In this document: positions 1 to 10,301 of the stretch, piece after piece | How positions within the stretch are numbered: the first letter of the stretch is position 1 | How the letters are laid out: each line of letters starts with the position of its first letter | Assembly (NCBI RefSeq): GCF_033115175.1 | Contig: NC_084829.1 | Coordinates: forward strand, 15,884,496-15,948,495 | Source of the DNA: Lepus europaeus | Taxonomy: Eukaryota; Chordata; Mammalia; Lagomorpha; Leporidae | Reading direction: 5' to 3' | Length of the DNA: 64,000 bases | The notes under the pieces: model-generated | Database searches by the model: none | Told to the model about the DNA's origin: nothing | What the model saw: the letters and a program-made list of their open reading frames with translations, nothing else | Translations under genes and position numbers: made by a program

Positions 1-404
1 GAGACACGCAGCACTCAGTCAATTCATCACCACGTTTATTGCCTCATCGCGTTCCAAGCCAAAGTAGGGGGCCCGGCGATGAGGGACTGGAGGCAGCCTC
101 CCTAAAGAAACCCTTCAGTCTCCAGCAGCGAGCACCAAGTAACACAAGGATATATACCCCAGGCCCCATACAGATAACATTCATTGTGTGTAATCATGGG
201 TAGCACAGGAACAGAGCAAGTTTACAAAGTAGCAATGATCAGGGTACAAGCTCTGCAGATAGTGCAAAGAACATCATAAACCTTCATCAGAAGTCACATC
301 CTGCCTGCAGGAATATGGGACAAAAAGTCTTGGAAACAGGATTAGATAAGGGACAGCCTCAGCCTGCTGCATCTCATGTCGGGCCAGGGCCACTGGCCCC
401 GACA
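1..404 (-). mobile_element. LTR (solo LTR or end of an endogenous retrovirus), cut by the window edge
   Basis: Read on the minus strand it opens with TGTCGGGGCC at 404. It carries a TATA-like GGTATATATCC near 148-157 and an AATAAA signal (TTTATT on plus at 35-40), in the correct U3-R-U5 order. U5 continues to or past base 1, so the left end and any internal region lie outside. It interrupts an L1 3' UTR: the bases after 404 (CTTAGTATATAC) are typical of L1 tails elsewhere in this window, so CTTAGT may be one half of a 6-bp target duplication. Class not determined. Confidence 0.7.
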
Positions 405-595
405 CTTAGTATATACCAAGTTGATCTGTATATAAAGAAAATTGAAAATGAATCTTGATGAAGAATGGGATGGGAGAGGGAGTAGGAGATGTTTGTGGGT
501 GGGAGGGAGGTTATGGGGGGAAAGCTGCTATAATCCAAAAGCTGTACTTTGGAAATTTATATTTATTAAATAAAAGTTTAAAAAAAAAGAAAAAC
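405..595 (+). mobile_element. L1 3' UTR end with poly(A)
   Basis: Last about 190 bases of a rabbit-type L1: TATACCAAG...GATCTGTATATAAAG, a G-rich tract (GGGAGAGGGAGTAGGAG), GTACTTTGGAAATTTATATT, AAATAAAAG and an A-rich tail. The remainder of this L1 is beyond the LTR and outside the window. Confidence 0.85.
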
Positions 596-630
596 TACAA
601 CAAACCAAACCAAAATTTAGTTTTAAAAAT

Positions 631-639
631 ATGTGTATA

Positions 640-709
<70 letters not shown>
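631..709. repeat. Compound microsatellite (TATG/TA)n-(GA)n
   Basis: Runs of TATG and TA followed by about 18 GA units. It abuts the point where homology with 22574 onward begins, so the unit A boundary lies in or beside simple repeat. A peptide rich in Glu-Arg can be read through it but is not a gene. Confidence 0.95.
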
Positions 710-713
<4 letters not shown>

Positions 714-1686
714 AGCAGCATGAGCAATATTTTGGCTAATTTGGGGGAAGTTCTGTTGAATCAAAGGCCCATGTTATATTTGAAGGTGAAAGTGTGCTTT
801 ACCTTTGATGGAAGCCCTGATAAATCCTGGGAAAGAATGTTCAAGAAAAGTGATCTAAAACTTTTCTCTTCCCAGCATAGTAGCCTTTCCTGAAAAACAA
901 ATTGAAGAACACAAAGTTTAAGGATTAAAAACAATATGTAAGTTAAAAGAAATGGGAAGAAGGCAGATATGCCTTGAGGAGACTCTTCACGGTAGAAACC
1001 CGAATGTTTTTACAAGGGTTTTCTCCACACTAGAGATGTCCTCAGACCTATATAGCATAAAAACTGCACAGCATGAAGTGCGTCTTTCTCTCAAGAGGAT
1101 GATTAAAATAAATGCACAGCAGGATCATGATTAAACAAATGCCTTTATGACTAATAAGTATTCAACTTTCCATCTGTGATACTCAGAATTCCAATTACTT
1201 GGTGGAATTCTGGAGGATAATATAGGATTAGGATGAGGCACAGAAGAACGGGATGTGGTAGGGTAAGGAAATCCACATCAGATTTTGTTTGACACTATAA
1301 AGGATGCTAGACAGAAACATGGACAAATACTGTCCTAATTCAGTATAAAAAGTGGCCATTTTAACCTTATTTTCATGCTATTAAAAGATTATATTTTGAT
1401 GAACTGTGCAATTTTACAATAGTGAAAATTATGTAGTTGATACACGCAACTCCAAAATGAAGCTTCAATATGTAATGAGGTAATATATATATATATATAT
1501 ATATATGCTGAAACATCACATGGAACACTATGAATATGCAAAAAATTTTATGTACAATTTTAAAAATTGGTAATAAATAATTATACATATTTATATGCTA
1601 CAGTATAATGTTTCAACATGTATACAATGTTTACTGATCAAATCAGCTTATCAACCTCTCCCTTTCTTTGACATTACTTTAGTATT
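710..1686. repeat. Left flank of OR unit A; noncoding
   Basis: Bases 710-1076 match 22574-22944 at about 97% by eye, which marks the left part of the duplicated unit. Bases 1077-1686 have no counterpart in unit B, where a full-length L1 sits instead. A (TA)n run lies at 1482-1506. No coding potential beyond short chance ORFs. Confidence 0.8.
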
Positions 1687-4600
1687 AGAAACTTGGAGCT
1701 CCCGGTTTTTTGAAAAAATAAACAAAATTGACACCCCATTGGCCCAACTAACTAAAAAAAGAAGAGAAAAGACCCAAATCAATAGGATCAGAGATGAAAT
1801 GGGAAACGTAACAACAGACGCCACAGAAATAAAAAGAATCATCAGAAATACTACAAGGACTTGTATGCCAGCAAACAGGGAAATCTATCAGAAATGGATA
1901 GATTCTTGGACACATACAACCTCCATAAATTGAGCCAGGAAGACATAGAAAACCTAAACAGACCAATAACTGACACAGAAATTGAAACAGTAATAAAGGC
2001 CCTCCCAACAAAGAAAAGCCCAGGGCCAGATGGATTCACTGCTGAGTTCTACCAGACATTTAGAGAAGTACTAACTCCAATTCTTCTCAAACTATTCAGA
2101 ACAATCGAAAAAGAGGGAATCCTCCCAAATTCTTTCTATGAAGCCACCATCACCTTAATTCCTAAGCCAGAAAGAGATGCAACATTGAAAGAGAATTACA
2201 GACCAATATCCCTGATGAACATAGATGCAAAAATCCTCAATAAAATTCTGGCCAATAGAATGCAACAACACATCAGAAAGATCATCCACCCAGACCAAGT
2301 GGGATTTATCCCTGGTATGCAGGGATGGTTCAACATTCGCAAAACAATCAACTTAATACACTACATTAACAGACTGCAGAAGAAGAACCATATGATTCTC
2401 TTAATAGACGCAGAGAAAGCATTTGATAAAATACAACACCCTTTCATGATGAAAACTCTAAGCAAACTGGGTATGGAAGGAACATTCCTTAATACAATCA
2501 AAGCAATATATGAAAAACCCACGGCCAACATCCTATTGAATGGGGAAAAGTTGGAAGCATTTCCACTGAAATCTGGTACCAGACAGGGATGCCCTCTCTC
2601 ACCACTGCTATTCAATATAGTTCTGGAAGTTTTGGCCAGAGCTATTAGGCAAGAAAAAGAAATTAAAGGGATACAAATCGGGAAGGACGAACTCAAACTA
2701 TCCCTCTTTGCAGATGATATGATTCTTTATTTAGGGGACCCAAAGAACTCTACTAAGAGACTGCTGGAACTCATCGAAGAGTTTGGCAAAGTAGCAGGAT
2801 ATAAAATCAATGCACAAAAATCAACAGCCTTTGTATACACAGGCAATGCCACGGCTGAGGAAGAACTTCTAAAATCAATCCCATTCACAATAGCTACAAA
2901 AACAATCAAATACCTTGGAATAAACTTAACCAAAGACGTTAAAGATCTCTACGATGAAAACTACAAAACCTTAGAGAAAGAAATAGAAGAGGATACCAAA
3001 AAATGGAGAAATCTTCCATGCTCATGGATTGGAAGAATCAATATCATCAAAATGTCTATTCTCCCAAAAGCAATTTATACATTCAATGCAATACCCATCA
3101 AGATCCCGAAGACCTTCTTCTCAGATCTGGAAAAAATGATGCTGAAATTCATATGGAGACACAGAAGACCTCGAATAGCCAAAACAATCCTGTACAACAA
3201 AAACAAAGCCGGAGGCATCACAATACCTGATTTTAGGACATACTACAGGGCAGTTGTTATCAAAACAGCATGGTACTGGTACAGAAACAGATGGATAGAC
3301 CAATGGAACAGAATAGAAACACCAGAAATCAATCCAAACATCTACAGCCAACTTATATTTGATCAAAGATCCAAAACTAATCCCTGGAATAAGGACAGCC
3401 TATTCAATAAATGGTGCTGGGAAAATTGGATTTCCACGTGCAGAAGCTTGAAGCAAGACCCATACCTTTCACCTTACACAAAAATTCACTCAACATGGAT
3501 TAAAGACTTAAATCTACGACCCGAAACCATCAAATTATTAGAGAGCATTGGAGAAACCCTGCAAGATATAGCCACAGGCAAAGACTTCTTGGAAAAGACC
3601 CCAGGAGCACAGGCAGTCAAAACCAAAATTAACATTTGGGATTGCATCTAATTGAGAAGTTTCTGTATTTCAAAAGAAACAGTCAGGAAAGTGAAGAGGC
3701 AACCAACAGAATGGGAAAAAATATTCGCAAACTATACTACAGATAAAGGGTTGATAACCAGAATCTAAAAAGAAATCAAGAAAATCCACAACAACAAAAC
3801 AAACAACCCACTTAAGAGACGGGCCAAGGACCTCAATAGACATTTTTCGAAAGAGGAAATCCAAATGGCCAACAGACACATGAAAAAATGTTCAAGATCA
3901 CTAGCCATCAGAGAAATGCAAATCAAAACCACAATGAGGTTCCATCTCACCCCGGTGAGAATGGCTCACATTCAGAAATCTACCAACAACAGATGCTGGA
4001 GAGGATGTGGGGAAAAAGGGACACTAACCCACTGTTGGTGGGAATGCAAACTGGTTAAGCCACTATGGAAGTCTGTCTGGAGATTCCTCAGAAACCTGAA
4101 CATAACCCTACCATACAACCCAGCCATCCCACTCCTTGGAATTTACCCAAAGGAAATTAATTTGGCAAATAAAAAAGCCATCTGCACATTAATGTTTATT
4201 GCAGCTCAATTCACAATAGCTAAGACCTGGAACCAACCCAAATGCCCATCAACAGTAGACTGGATAAAGAAATTATGGGACATGTACTCCATAGAATACT
4301 ATACAGCAGTAAGAAACAATGAAACCCGGTCATTTGCAACAAGATGGAGCAATCTGGAAAACATCATGCTGAGTGAATTAAGCCAGTCCCAAAGAGAAAA
4401 ATATCATTTGTTTTCCCTGATCGGTGACAACTGAGCGCCAAAGGGGAAACCTGTTAAGTGAAATGGACACTATAAGCAACAATGAACTGATCAGCTCCTG
4501 TCCTGACTTTAGATGTACAATGTAATACTTTATCCTTTTTAGTATTTGTTGTTGTTGTTGTTGTTCTAGTACTATTGGTTGAACTCAGTAATTAACACAC

Positions 4601-5905
4601 AATTATTCTCAGGTGTTTAAATTTTAACTGAAAAGTGATCCCTGTTAAATCTAAGAGTGGAAAAAGAGAGGGAGGAGATGAACAATTTGGAACATGCTCA
4701 ATCGGACTGGCCGCAAATGGTGGAGTTAGAAATGTGCAGGGGATTCCAACACAATTCCATCAAGATGGCATGTACCAATGCCATCTCACTAGTCCAAGTG
4801 ATCAATTTCAGCTCACAATTGATAGCTCTGATAGGTCTAAGAGTCAAAGAGATCACACAAACAAGACAAGTATCTGCTAATACTAACTGATAGAATCAAA
4901 AAGGGAGAGAAAGATCCAACATGGGAAGTGGGATACACAGCAGACTCATAGGATGGCAGATGTCCTAAACAACACTCCGGCCTCAGAATCAGCCCTCAAG
5001 GCATTCAGATCTGGCTGAAGAGCCCATGAGAGTATTGTAGGCATGGAAAGCCAAGATATCATGGGAAAAAAAAGACCTAAATGAATGATCTCTGTGAGTG
5101 AGATCCCAGTGGAAAGAACGGGGCCATCAAAGAAGGAGGTACCCTTCTCCGAAGGGGGGAGAGAACCTCCACTTTGACTATGACCCTATCGGAATAAGAT
5201 CAAAGTCAGCGAACTCTAAAGGCTTCCATAGCCCTGGCAACTCATGACTAGAGCCTAGGGAGATTACTGACGCCATGAACAGGAGTGTCAAATTGTTAAG
5301 GCAGCAACAGGAGTCACTGTGTACTTACACCCCATGTGGGATCTGTCCCTAATGTGTCGTCTAAAGCGAAGTGATGCTATGACTGGTACTGAAACAGTAT
5401 TTTTATACTTTGCGTTTCTGTGTGGGCGCAGACTGTTGAGGTCTTTGCTAATTATATACTGAAGTGATCTTTTGTATAGAAAGAGAATTGGAAATGAAAA
5501 AAAAAAAACAACCTGGTGTTAAAATGGAAATGGCATAGAAAATTAATTAATTTGAAAAAAAAATTATGTAGGATCTCTGTCTTTAATGTGCTGTACATTG
5601 CTATTTAATGCTATAATTAGTAATCCAATGGTAGTTTTTTCACTTGATGTTGCTATATGGGCAAAATGTTGAAATCTTTACCTAATATACACTAAACTGA
5701 TCTTCTGTATACAAAGAGAATTGAAAATGAATCTTTACATGAATGGAAGGGGAAAGGGAGCGGGAAAGGGGAGGGTTGCAGGTGGGAGGGAAGTTATGGG
5801 AGGGGGGAAGCCATTGTAACCCATAAGCTGTAGTTTGGAAATTTATATTCATTAAATAAAAGTTTAATAAAACAAAACAAAAAAAAAAAGAAACTTGGAG
5901 CTCCC
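1687..5905 (+). mobile_element. 5'-truncated L1 with 17-bp target site duplications
   Basis: The element body is 1704-5888. It is flanked by perfect repeats AGAAACTTGGAGCTCCC at 1687-1703 and 5889-5905, the mark of target-primed reverse transcription. It begins inside ORF2 just after the endonuclease domain, carries ORF2 RT and C-terminal parts, a 3' UTR from about 4435 with (GTT)n, a G-rich polypurine stretch at about 5743-5810, AATAAA near 5853 and a poly(A). It is about 98-99% identical by eye to the full-length L1 at 22945-30062, so it is young. The empty site is not preserved in unit B. Confidence 0.95.
1704..4434 (+). pseudogene. L1 ORF2 fragment (reverse transcriptase plus C-terminal domain), broken
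   Basis: ORF2 encodes the L1 endonuclease/reverse transcriptase that copies L1 RNA at a nicked target. Here the endonuclease domain is missing. The RT region is recognisable by [41 protein letters not shown] and the catalytic FADDM box (near 2708-2722). The C-terminal Cys/His cluster [18 protein letters not shown] is near 3991-4047. Defects are a 1-base loss near 1850, a stop at 3649-3651 (TCTAAT where the unit B element has TCAAAT), and a second in-frame stop at 3766-3768. The longest open stretch is 1861-3651. It cannot give a full protein. Confidence 0.93.
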
Positions 5906-6301
5906 TTCTATTTGCATATAAAATAAATCCTCAGTTGTAAATTATAGTCACTAAAAAAAGATAATGTGTGATTTCCACAAAAACTAATATCTAATTTTTG
6001 AGTATTTGAATGAATTTATTTAAAGTACAATAAATTAGTCTTGCTCCAAAACTTCAATTCAGTAAGTACCAAATTGTACATTAGAAGCGTTTCCACAGAG
6101 AGCTATGCCCCAAGGAACTTCTCTGGGATAAATATTAAGGGACTATTTGAAAATAATGCCCAAGAGCTTTCAACAATATCATACAAATACATGTACACAA
6201 AGTCTTCTTCATATTTTCTATGACTGTCTTTCTAACCTATGGGTTGTTTTCCCTTTGACATCCTTGTATCAATTGAAAAACTACGAATTCTGAGATGAAT
6301 T
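5906..6301 (+). promoter_or_regulatory. OR-A upstream/promoter region
   Basis: Noncoding AT-rich DNA between the L1 and the inferred OR-A first exon. Bases 5941-6301 are nearly identical to unit B (30063-30417). From about 6045 they are also alignable, at lower identity, with unit C (from about 59290). Three-way conservation of noncoding DNA immediately before a TATA-like box and a splice donor argues for promoter function; this is inference. Confidence 0.6.
6107..6117 (+). promoter_or_regulatory. Candidate EBF/Olf1-type site, OR-A
   Basis: GCCCCAAGGAA resembles the EBF (O/E) consensus CCCAAGGGA with one mismatch. EBF sites are known features of olfactory receptor promoters. The same 11 bases occur at 30223-30233 and 59353-59363, about 185-195 bases before each TATA-like box. 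Binding is not shown. Confidence 0.5.
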
Positions 6302-6310
6302 CATAAATAC
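6302..6310 (+). promoter_or_regulatory. TATA-like box, OR-A
   Basis: CATAAATAC lies about 108 bases before the splice donor of the inferred first exon. In the diverged unit C the same position reads TATAAATA, a better TATA box, and the A/B versions look like decayed forms. The start of transcription would be near 6330-6340. Confidence 0.5.
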
Positions 6311-6334
6311 TACACTCTTCTCTGTCATACGGAT

Positions 6335-6417
6335 TCACTTTCCTTTTCTGAAAGCTTGAAGAATTCAACCGTATTCCTTCATAATTCCTTTTATTGTAGG
6401 ATATTTATCAAAATAAG
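6335..6417 (+). other. Inferred noncoding exon 1 of OR-A (ends at splice donor AAG|GTGAGT)
   Basis: The donor AAATAAG|GTGAGT (exon end 6417) matches the mammalian consensus. It is kept in unit B (30534|30535) and as AAG|GTAAGT in unit C (59647|59648). OR genes usually have one or more short 5' noncoding exons spliced to an exon with the whole ORF. The 5' limit is estimated from the TATA-like box. No ORF of note. Confidence 0.6.
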
Positions 6418-7140
6418 GTGAGTAAAACACACTTGTTTTTTAAAGATATGGAATCCTCAGGGAAGACTGGAGTGTGCAGACCTTAGTAGCTAGTCTACAT
6501 GTACAAAAGGCAGAGAATTTCATCTCAAGGAGCCTTTCCAAACCTTGGGGAAAATCTACGTCAGTCGTTCAACAAACTAAATTTACCATTGCAATTAATC
6601 TGCTTCTCAGACATTCACTTGCACCAAATTTAAAAACACTAAGCTTTTAATTAAAACTATATCCAACAGATATTAAAAACCTGAGTTAAGTGTGAAGCTG
6701 TCATTGAATCATGTGAACGTATCATATGAATTATTTCTTAACGTTTGGGGAAAACTACACAGATTAACTCATGAATATGTTTCATCCAGGTATTTTGGTG
6801 TCAAATAAAAATAAACTTTTTTCTCTTTTGATGTTTTATTAATAATAAATCTAAAAAGTTATGGAAGCATAAAATATTATATGATAAAATAAAGTATGAA
6901 TAAGATAAGCTAGAATGATAATTTGAGTGTAGATACAAAGGAACTATCAATAGGGACAGAGTCTGGCACTTTATAAAGTGTCTGAATATTCTGGGGAGTT
7001 ATGTATTATTTTTCCAAAGAGTTACATTCACAAATCTAATATGTATTTTCCACAGTCAGCTCCCTATTTCCAATTCCTTTTTATTATCTTTACAATTTAC
7101 AGTAAGCCGTGAAATCTTATAATTTCACTGTTTTTTATAT

Positions 7141-7466
7141 TTTTTATTTATGGAGAAGAGATTTTATTAATTTCATGGATATGATTTCAAGAATACAATG
7201 ATGCTTTCCTCCCTCCCTTCTTCCCTTCCACATCCTCCCTTCATTTCCTTTTTCCTTTGTATTTTTGCAATTGCACACTTTGAATTAACTATATAATCAT
7301 AGATTCAGTGCTCTTCTCTACAAGTAAAAGCTAGACCACCACTGTTCTGAGTCTAGAAAACAGTTATAGACAACAAACGTGATATCAGCTTGGCTCAATA
7401 TACATAAATTTCTTTATACTCTATGTATTAGCTGTAACCAGAGAAAGCATATATTTTTCTTTTTAA
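7141..7466 (-). mobile_element. Old L1 3' end, antisense, truncated by a deletion
   Basis: Reads on the minus strand as the end of L1 ORF2 and 3' UTR. The matching part in unit B continues for about another kilobase (to about 32430). Here it stops abruptly near 7465, so about 1.08 kb was lost from unit A. Confidence 0.65.
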
Positions 7467-8030
7467 AAGGACTCTGAAATGATCAACAATTATAAACAAA
7501 ATAATATTTAATATGATTAATAACATAAACAAAATTATAAATTATACAAATTACAGTCATTAGAGTTAGAAATAATTAGTCACGTAAAATCAAATAAAAG
7601 ATATCTAAAGAATTGGAGAACGATTCATAGTAGACAAATATAAAATGCAAATGTAAGGATGTTACATGAATAGACAAAAGATTTTTATAACACAATTGCT
7701 TAATGATATTGGCAGATTACAGATTTTCAGAATACTATTTTAAAAATCACTTCATTTACACCATGCTTATTTCACATTCCACTTACAACAAAGAATTCTC
7801 CATAAAAAGATCTTATGCAAAGGTATGTTCCTAAATTTGGTGTATTCATCTTGAGTAAAATACAATTTATGCTTAGAGGGGTAGAAACCAATCTCATTCA
7901 AGAAACACACCTAGAATACATATGTTTCTTTGGAATCTTAAAATTCTGAATTTATAATCGCATATTCTGTTGATTTTTTAGGAATTATTTGCTTTTATAT
8001 AATAATCCTCCTTAGCTATTAGCACACTAT

Positions 8031-8414
8031 AGAAATGAATGAATTTTGGCCGGCGCCGTGGCTCAACAGGCTAATCCTCCGCCTTGCGGCGCCGGCACAC
8101 CGGGTTCTAGTCCCGGTCGGGGCACCGATCCTGTCCCGGTTGCCCCTCTTCCAGGCCAGCTCTCTGCTGTGGCCAGGGAGTGTAGTGGAGGATGGCCCAA
8201 GTGTTTGGGCTCTGCACCCCATGGGAGACCAGGATAAGCACCTGGCTCCTGCCATCGGAACAGCACGGTGCGCCGGCCGCAGCGCGCTACCGCGGCGGCC
8301 ATTGGAGGGTGAACCAACGGCAAAGGAAGACCTTTCTCTCTGTCTCTCTCTCTCTCACTGTCCACTCTGCCTGTCAAAAATCAAAAAAAAAAGAAAAAGA
8401 AATGAATGAATTTT
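8031..8414 (+). mobile_element. C-SINE (lagomorph C repeat), young, with 17-bp target duplications
   Basis: The element is 8048-8397. Its CpG-rich head GGCCGGCGCCGTGGCTCAAC contains a tRNA-like box B (GGTTCTAGTCC), followed by a TC-rich stretch and an A-rich tail. It is flanked by AGAAATGAATGAATTTT at 8031-8047 and 8398-8414. Absent from the same site in unit B (near 33617), so it inserted after the duplication. Confidence 0.95.
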
Positions 8415-8578
8415 TTTAGTAGAGAGTATGAATGGAAATAGGAGAGGGTGGAGGAAGAAGGTGGCAGTGTGGGTGAGAAGGTTGGTACTATGGGAAGAAT
8501 CACTCTGTTTCTAAAGTTGTATTTATGAAATGCATGAAGTTTGTATACCTTAAATAAAAGGCTTCTGGGAGAAAAAAG
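8415..8578 (+). mobile_element. Old L1 3' tail fragment
   Basis: GAGTATGAATGGAAATAGGAGAGGG, then GAAGAATCACTCTGTTTCTAAAGTTG and CCTTAAATAAAAGG match the tail of an older L1 subfamily seen again at 55,800-55,925 and 60,900-61,090. Present in both unit A and unit B, so it predates the duplication. Confidence 0.7.
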
Positions 8579-9781
8579 GAAATGAATAGTTAACAAACCT
8601 TAAAATATACATAGTAAAATTTCCTTTTTAGTAAGCTTTGGGGGAGAATCCTAAGTAATTTAATGAATGTAAAAAGCCCTTTGGAGTGTTTGACACATAG
8701 CACTTGTTAAGGCTTGGTTGGAATTATTATCTAATTCTTGTTATTATACTTCTGACCTATAATGAATATAATCAAAGGACACTATTCACATATTAGTTCT
8801 GAGTAGCTTTGCATGACACCTCCCAGAATGACTTTGGGATTTCAATGGAAGAGAGCATATGGAAACTGTGCTTTGTAACCTTAAAAATACAACACGGTAC
8901 TATTAAGCCACTAATTAGCAGAGTAACTTGATTTTGTTTTGTTTAAATGTGACTTTCAGGTTAAGAAAAAACAAAGGAATATGACCTAAAAATGAAAAAT
9001 AACTTCTGGATTTGAGTACATCTCTGGGCTTAAATTGGAATGTTGACTTTACCCCTGAGAACAATTACTTGAAGGTAAAAATATATTTGTAGTTGTACAA
9101 TCAGTGAGTCATTGTCCAATATCTTACAATAGAATAGGATGATAAAGCAATTTGCTAAATAAAAACCCTGACAATATAGAAAAATTAAATAAAACTTCAC
9201 ATTGAAGGACAATAGTCACAGTCTAAAAGTAGTCAGACAACAGAAACAAATTATCATGCAGTGAGAAAATTGACAGTAGCTGAACTGCAATTTATACTTA
9301 GAGAAACTATTGCTAAAGTTTTCATATCTCTTACTTAACGTGAAATAGCTAAGAAATACTTTTTTAAACACAAAATCTTGCTATGCAAAGACATGACTAT
9401 GCAATGAACTATCTGGAGATGGATAAAGCTATCTTGATTCTCAGAGATCCAGGTATCTTCTGCCTTTTCTAGAACTATTGCGATCTCAATGTTTTTACTC
9501 TTATGAACATCTTGGTAATGTATTGTAGCAGATATTCTGAAACTGAGCCACTCAACTCCAGGGTACCAGGCTACACCTACTCTATCAGGCACAAGGAGAT
9601 AGAAACTAGTGAACTTCAGTTTAACAGCCTCCTTGGCTGATTTTTATACAAACCTAAATTTGAACAACATTACTTTGGAGTCACTTCCACTTTACATTTA
9701 ATGCTCATCAAAAGTAAAATAGATAGTTATCATCATCTTTATTATTCACAAGAGGATAGTCACATTAAGAATTTACTGCTT

Positions 9782-10119
9782 GAAAGTAATAGGCGGGGCC
9801 AGGCCATGGCTCACTTTGTTAATCCTCCGCCTGTGGCACTGGCATCCCTTATGAGTGCCAGGTTCTAGTCCCGGTTGCTCCTCTTCCAGTCCAGCTCTCT
9901 GCTGTGGCCCAGGAGGGCAGTGGAGGATGGCCCAAGTACTTGGGCCCCTGCAGCCATGAAAGAGACCAAGGAGAAGCACCTAGCTCCTGAACCAGATTGG
10001 CACAGCGCTGGCCATGGTGTCCATTTGCGGGTGAACCAATGGATGGAAGACCTTTCTCTCTGTCTCTCTCTCTGTCTATAACTCTGCCTGTCAAATAAAT
10101 TTAAAACAAGAAAATAATA
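9782..10119 (+). mobile_element. C-SINE, inserted in unit A only
   Basis: Body 9792-10109 with near-identical flanks GAAAGTAATA (9782-9791) and GAAAATAATA (10110-10119). Unit B keeps the uninterrupted site (near 35159-35170). The A-rich end lies about 170 bases before the splice acceptor of OR-A. Confidence 0.92.
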
Positions 10120-10301
10120 AGCTTTACTTTAATGCCATGGAAGCAGATATCATCAACTGAAGGCAGATTCCTTATATTAATTACCCTAGTAGTAACTGAT
10201 TGACATCTTCTATTAATGGCCAATGAATAATTATATTTTATCACTCCTCATAACTTCAGGTTATTGCTACTTTCTTTCTTTAGAGGAAACATTTAAAGAT
10301 A

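Larger units (their letters stand above)
6418..10283 (+). other. Inferred OR-A intron (GT...AG, 3.87 kb)
   Basis: Runs from the donor at 6418 to an acceptor with a strong pyrimidine tract (CTACTTTCTTTCTTTAG, AG at 10282-10283). It contains an old antisense L1 remnant (7141-7466), a C-SINE (8048-8397), a short old L1 tail (8415-8578) and a second C-SINE (9792-10109). The rest is unique AT-rich DNA collinear with 30535-35332 in unit B. No coding signal seen. Confidence 0.6.

Noticed and set aside
455-715. Plus-strand ORF ending in a Glu-Arg run
   Set aside because: It reads through the L1 tail and a TA/GA microsatellite; no conserved sequence.
1861-3651. 596-codon RT-like ORF as a domesticated host gene
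   Set aside because: It sits in a typical 5'-truncated L1 with target duplications and poly(A), with a nonsense end inside the family sequence and no sign of constraint.
8048-8125. Possible tRNA gene (box A/B-like sequence)
   Set aside because: This is the tRNA-derived head of the SINE; it is followed by SINE body and repeated many times in the window, with no separate tRNA fold.
8035-8409. Overlapping ORFs on both strands of about 75-124 codons
   Set aside because: They lie wholly inside a C-SINE, and the same readings recur in other SINE copies at 57,406 and 61,730.
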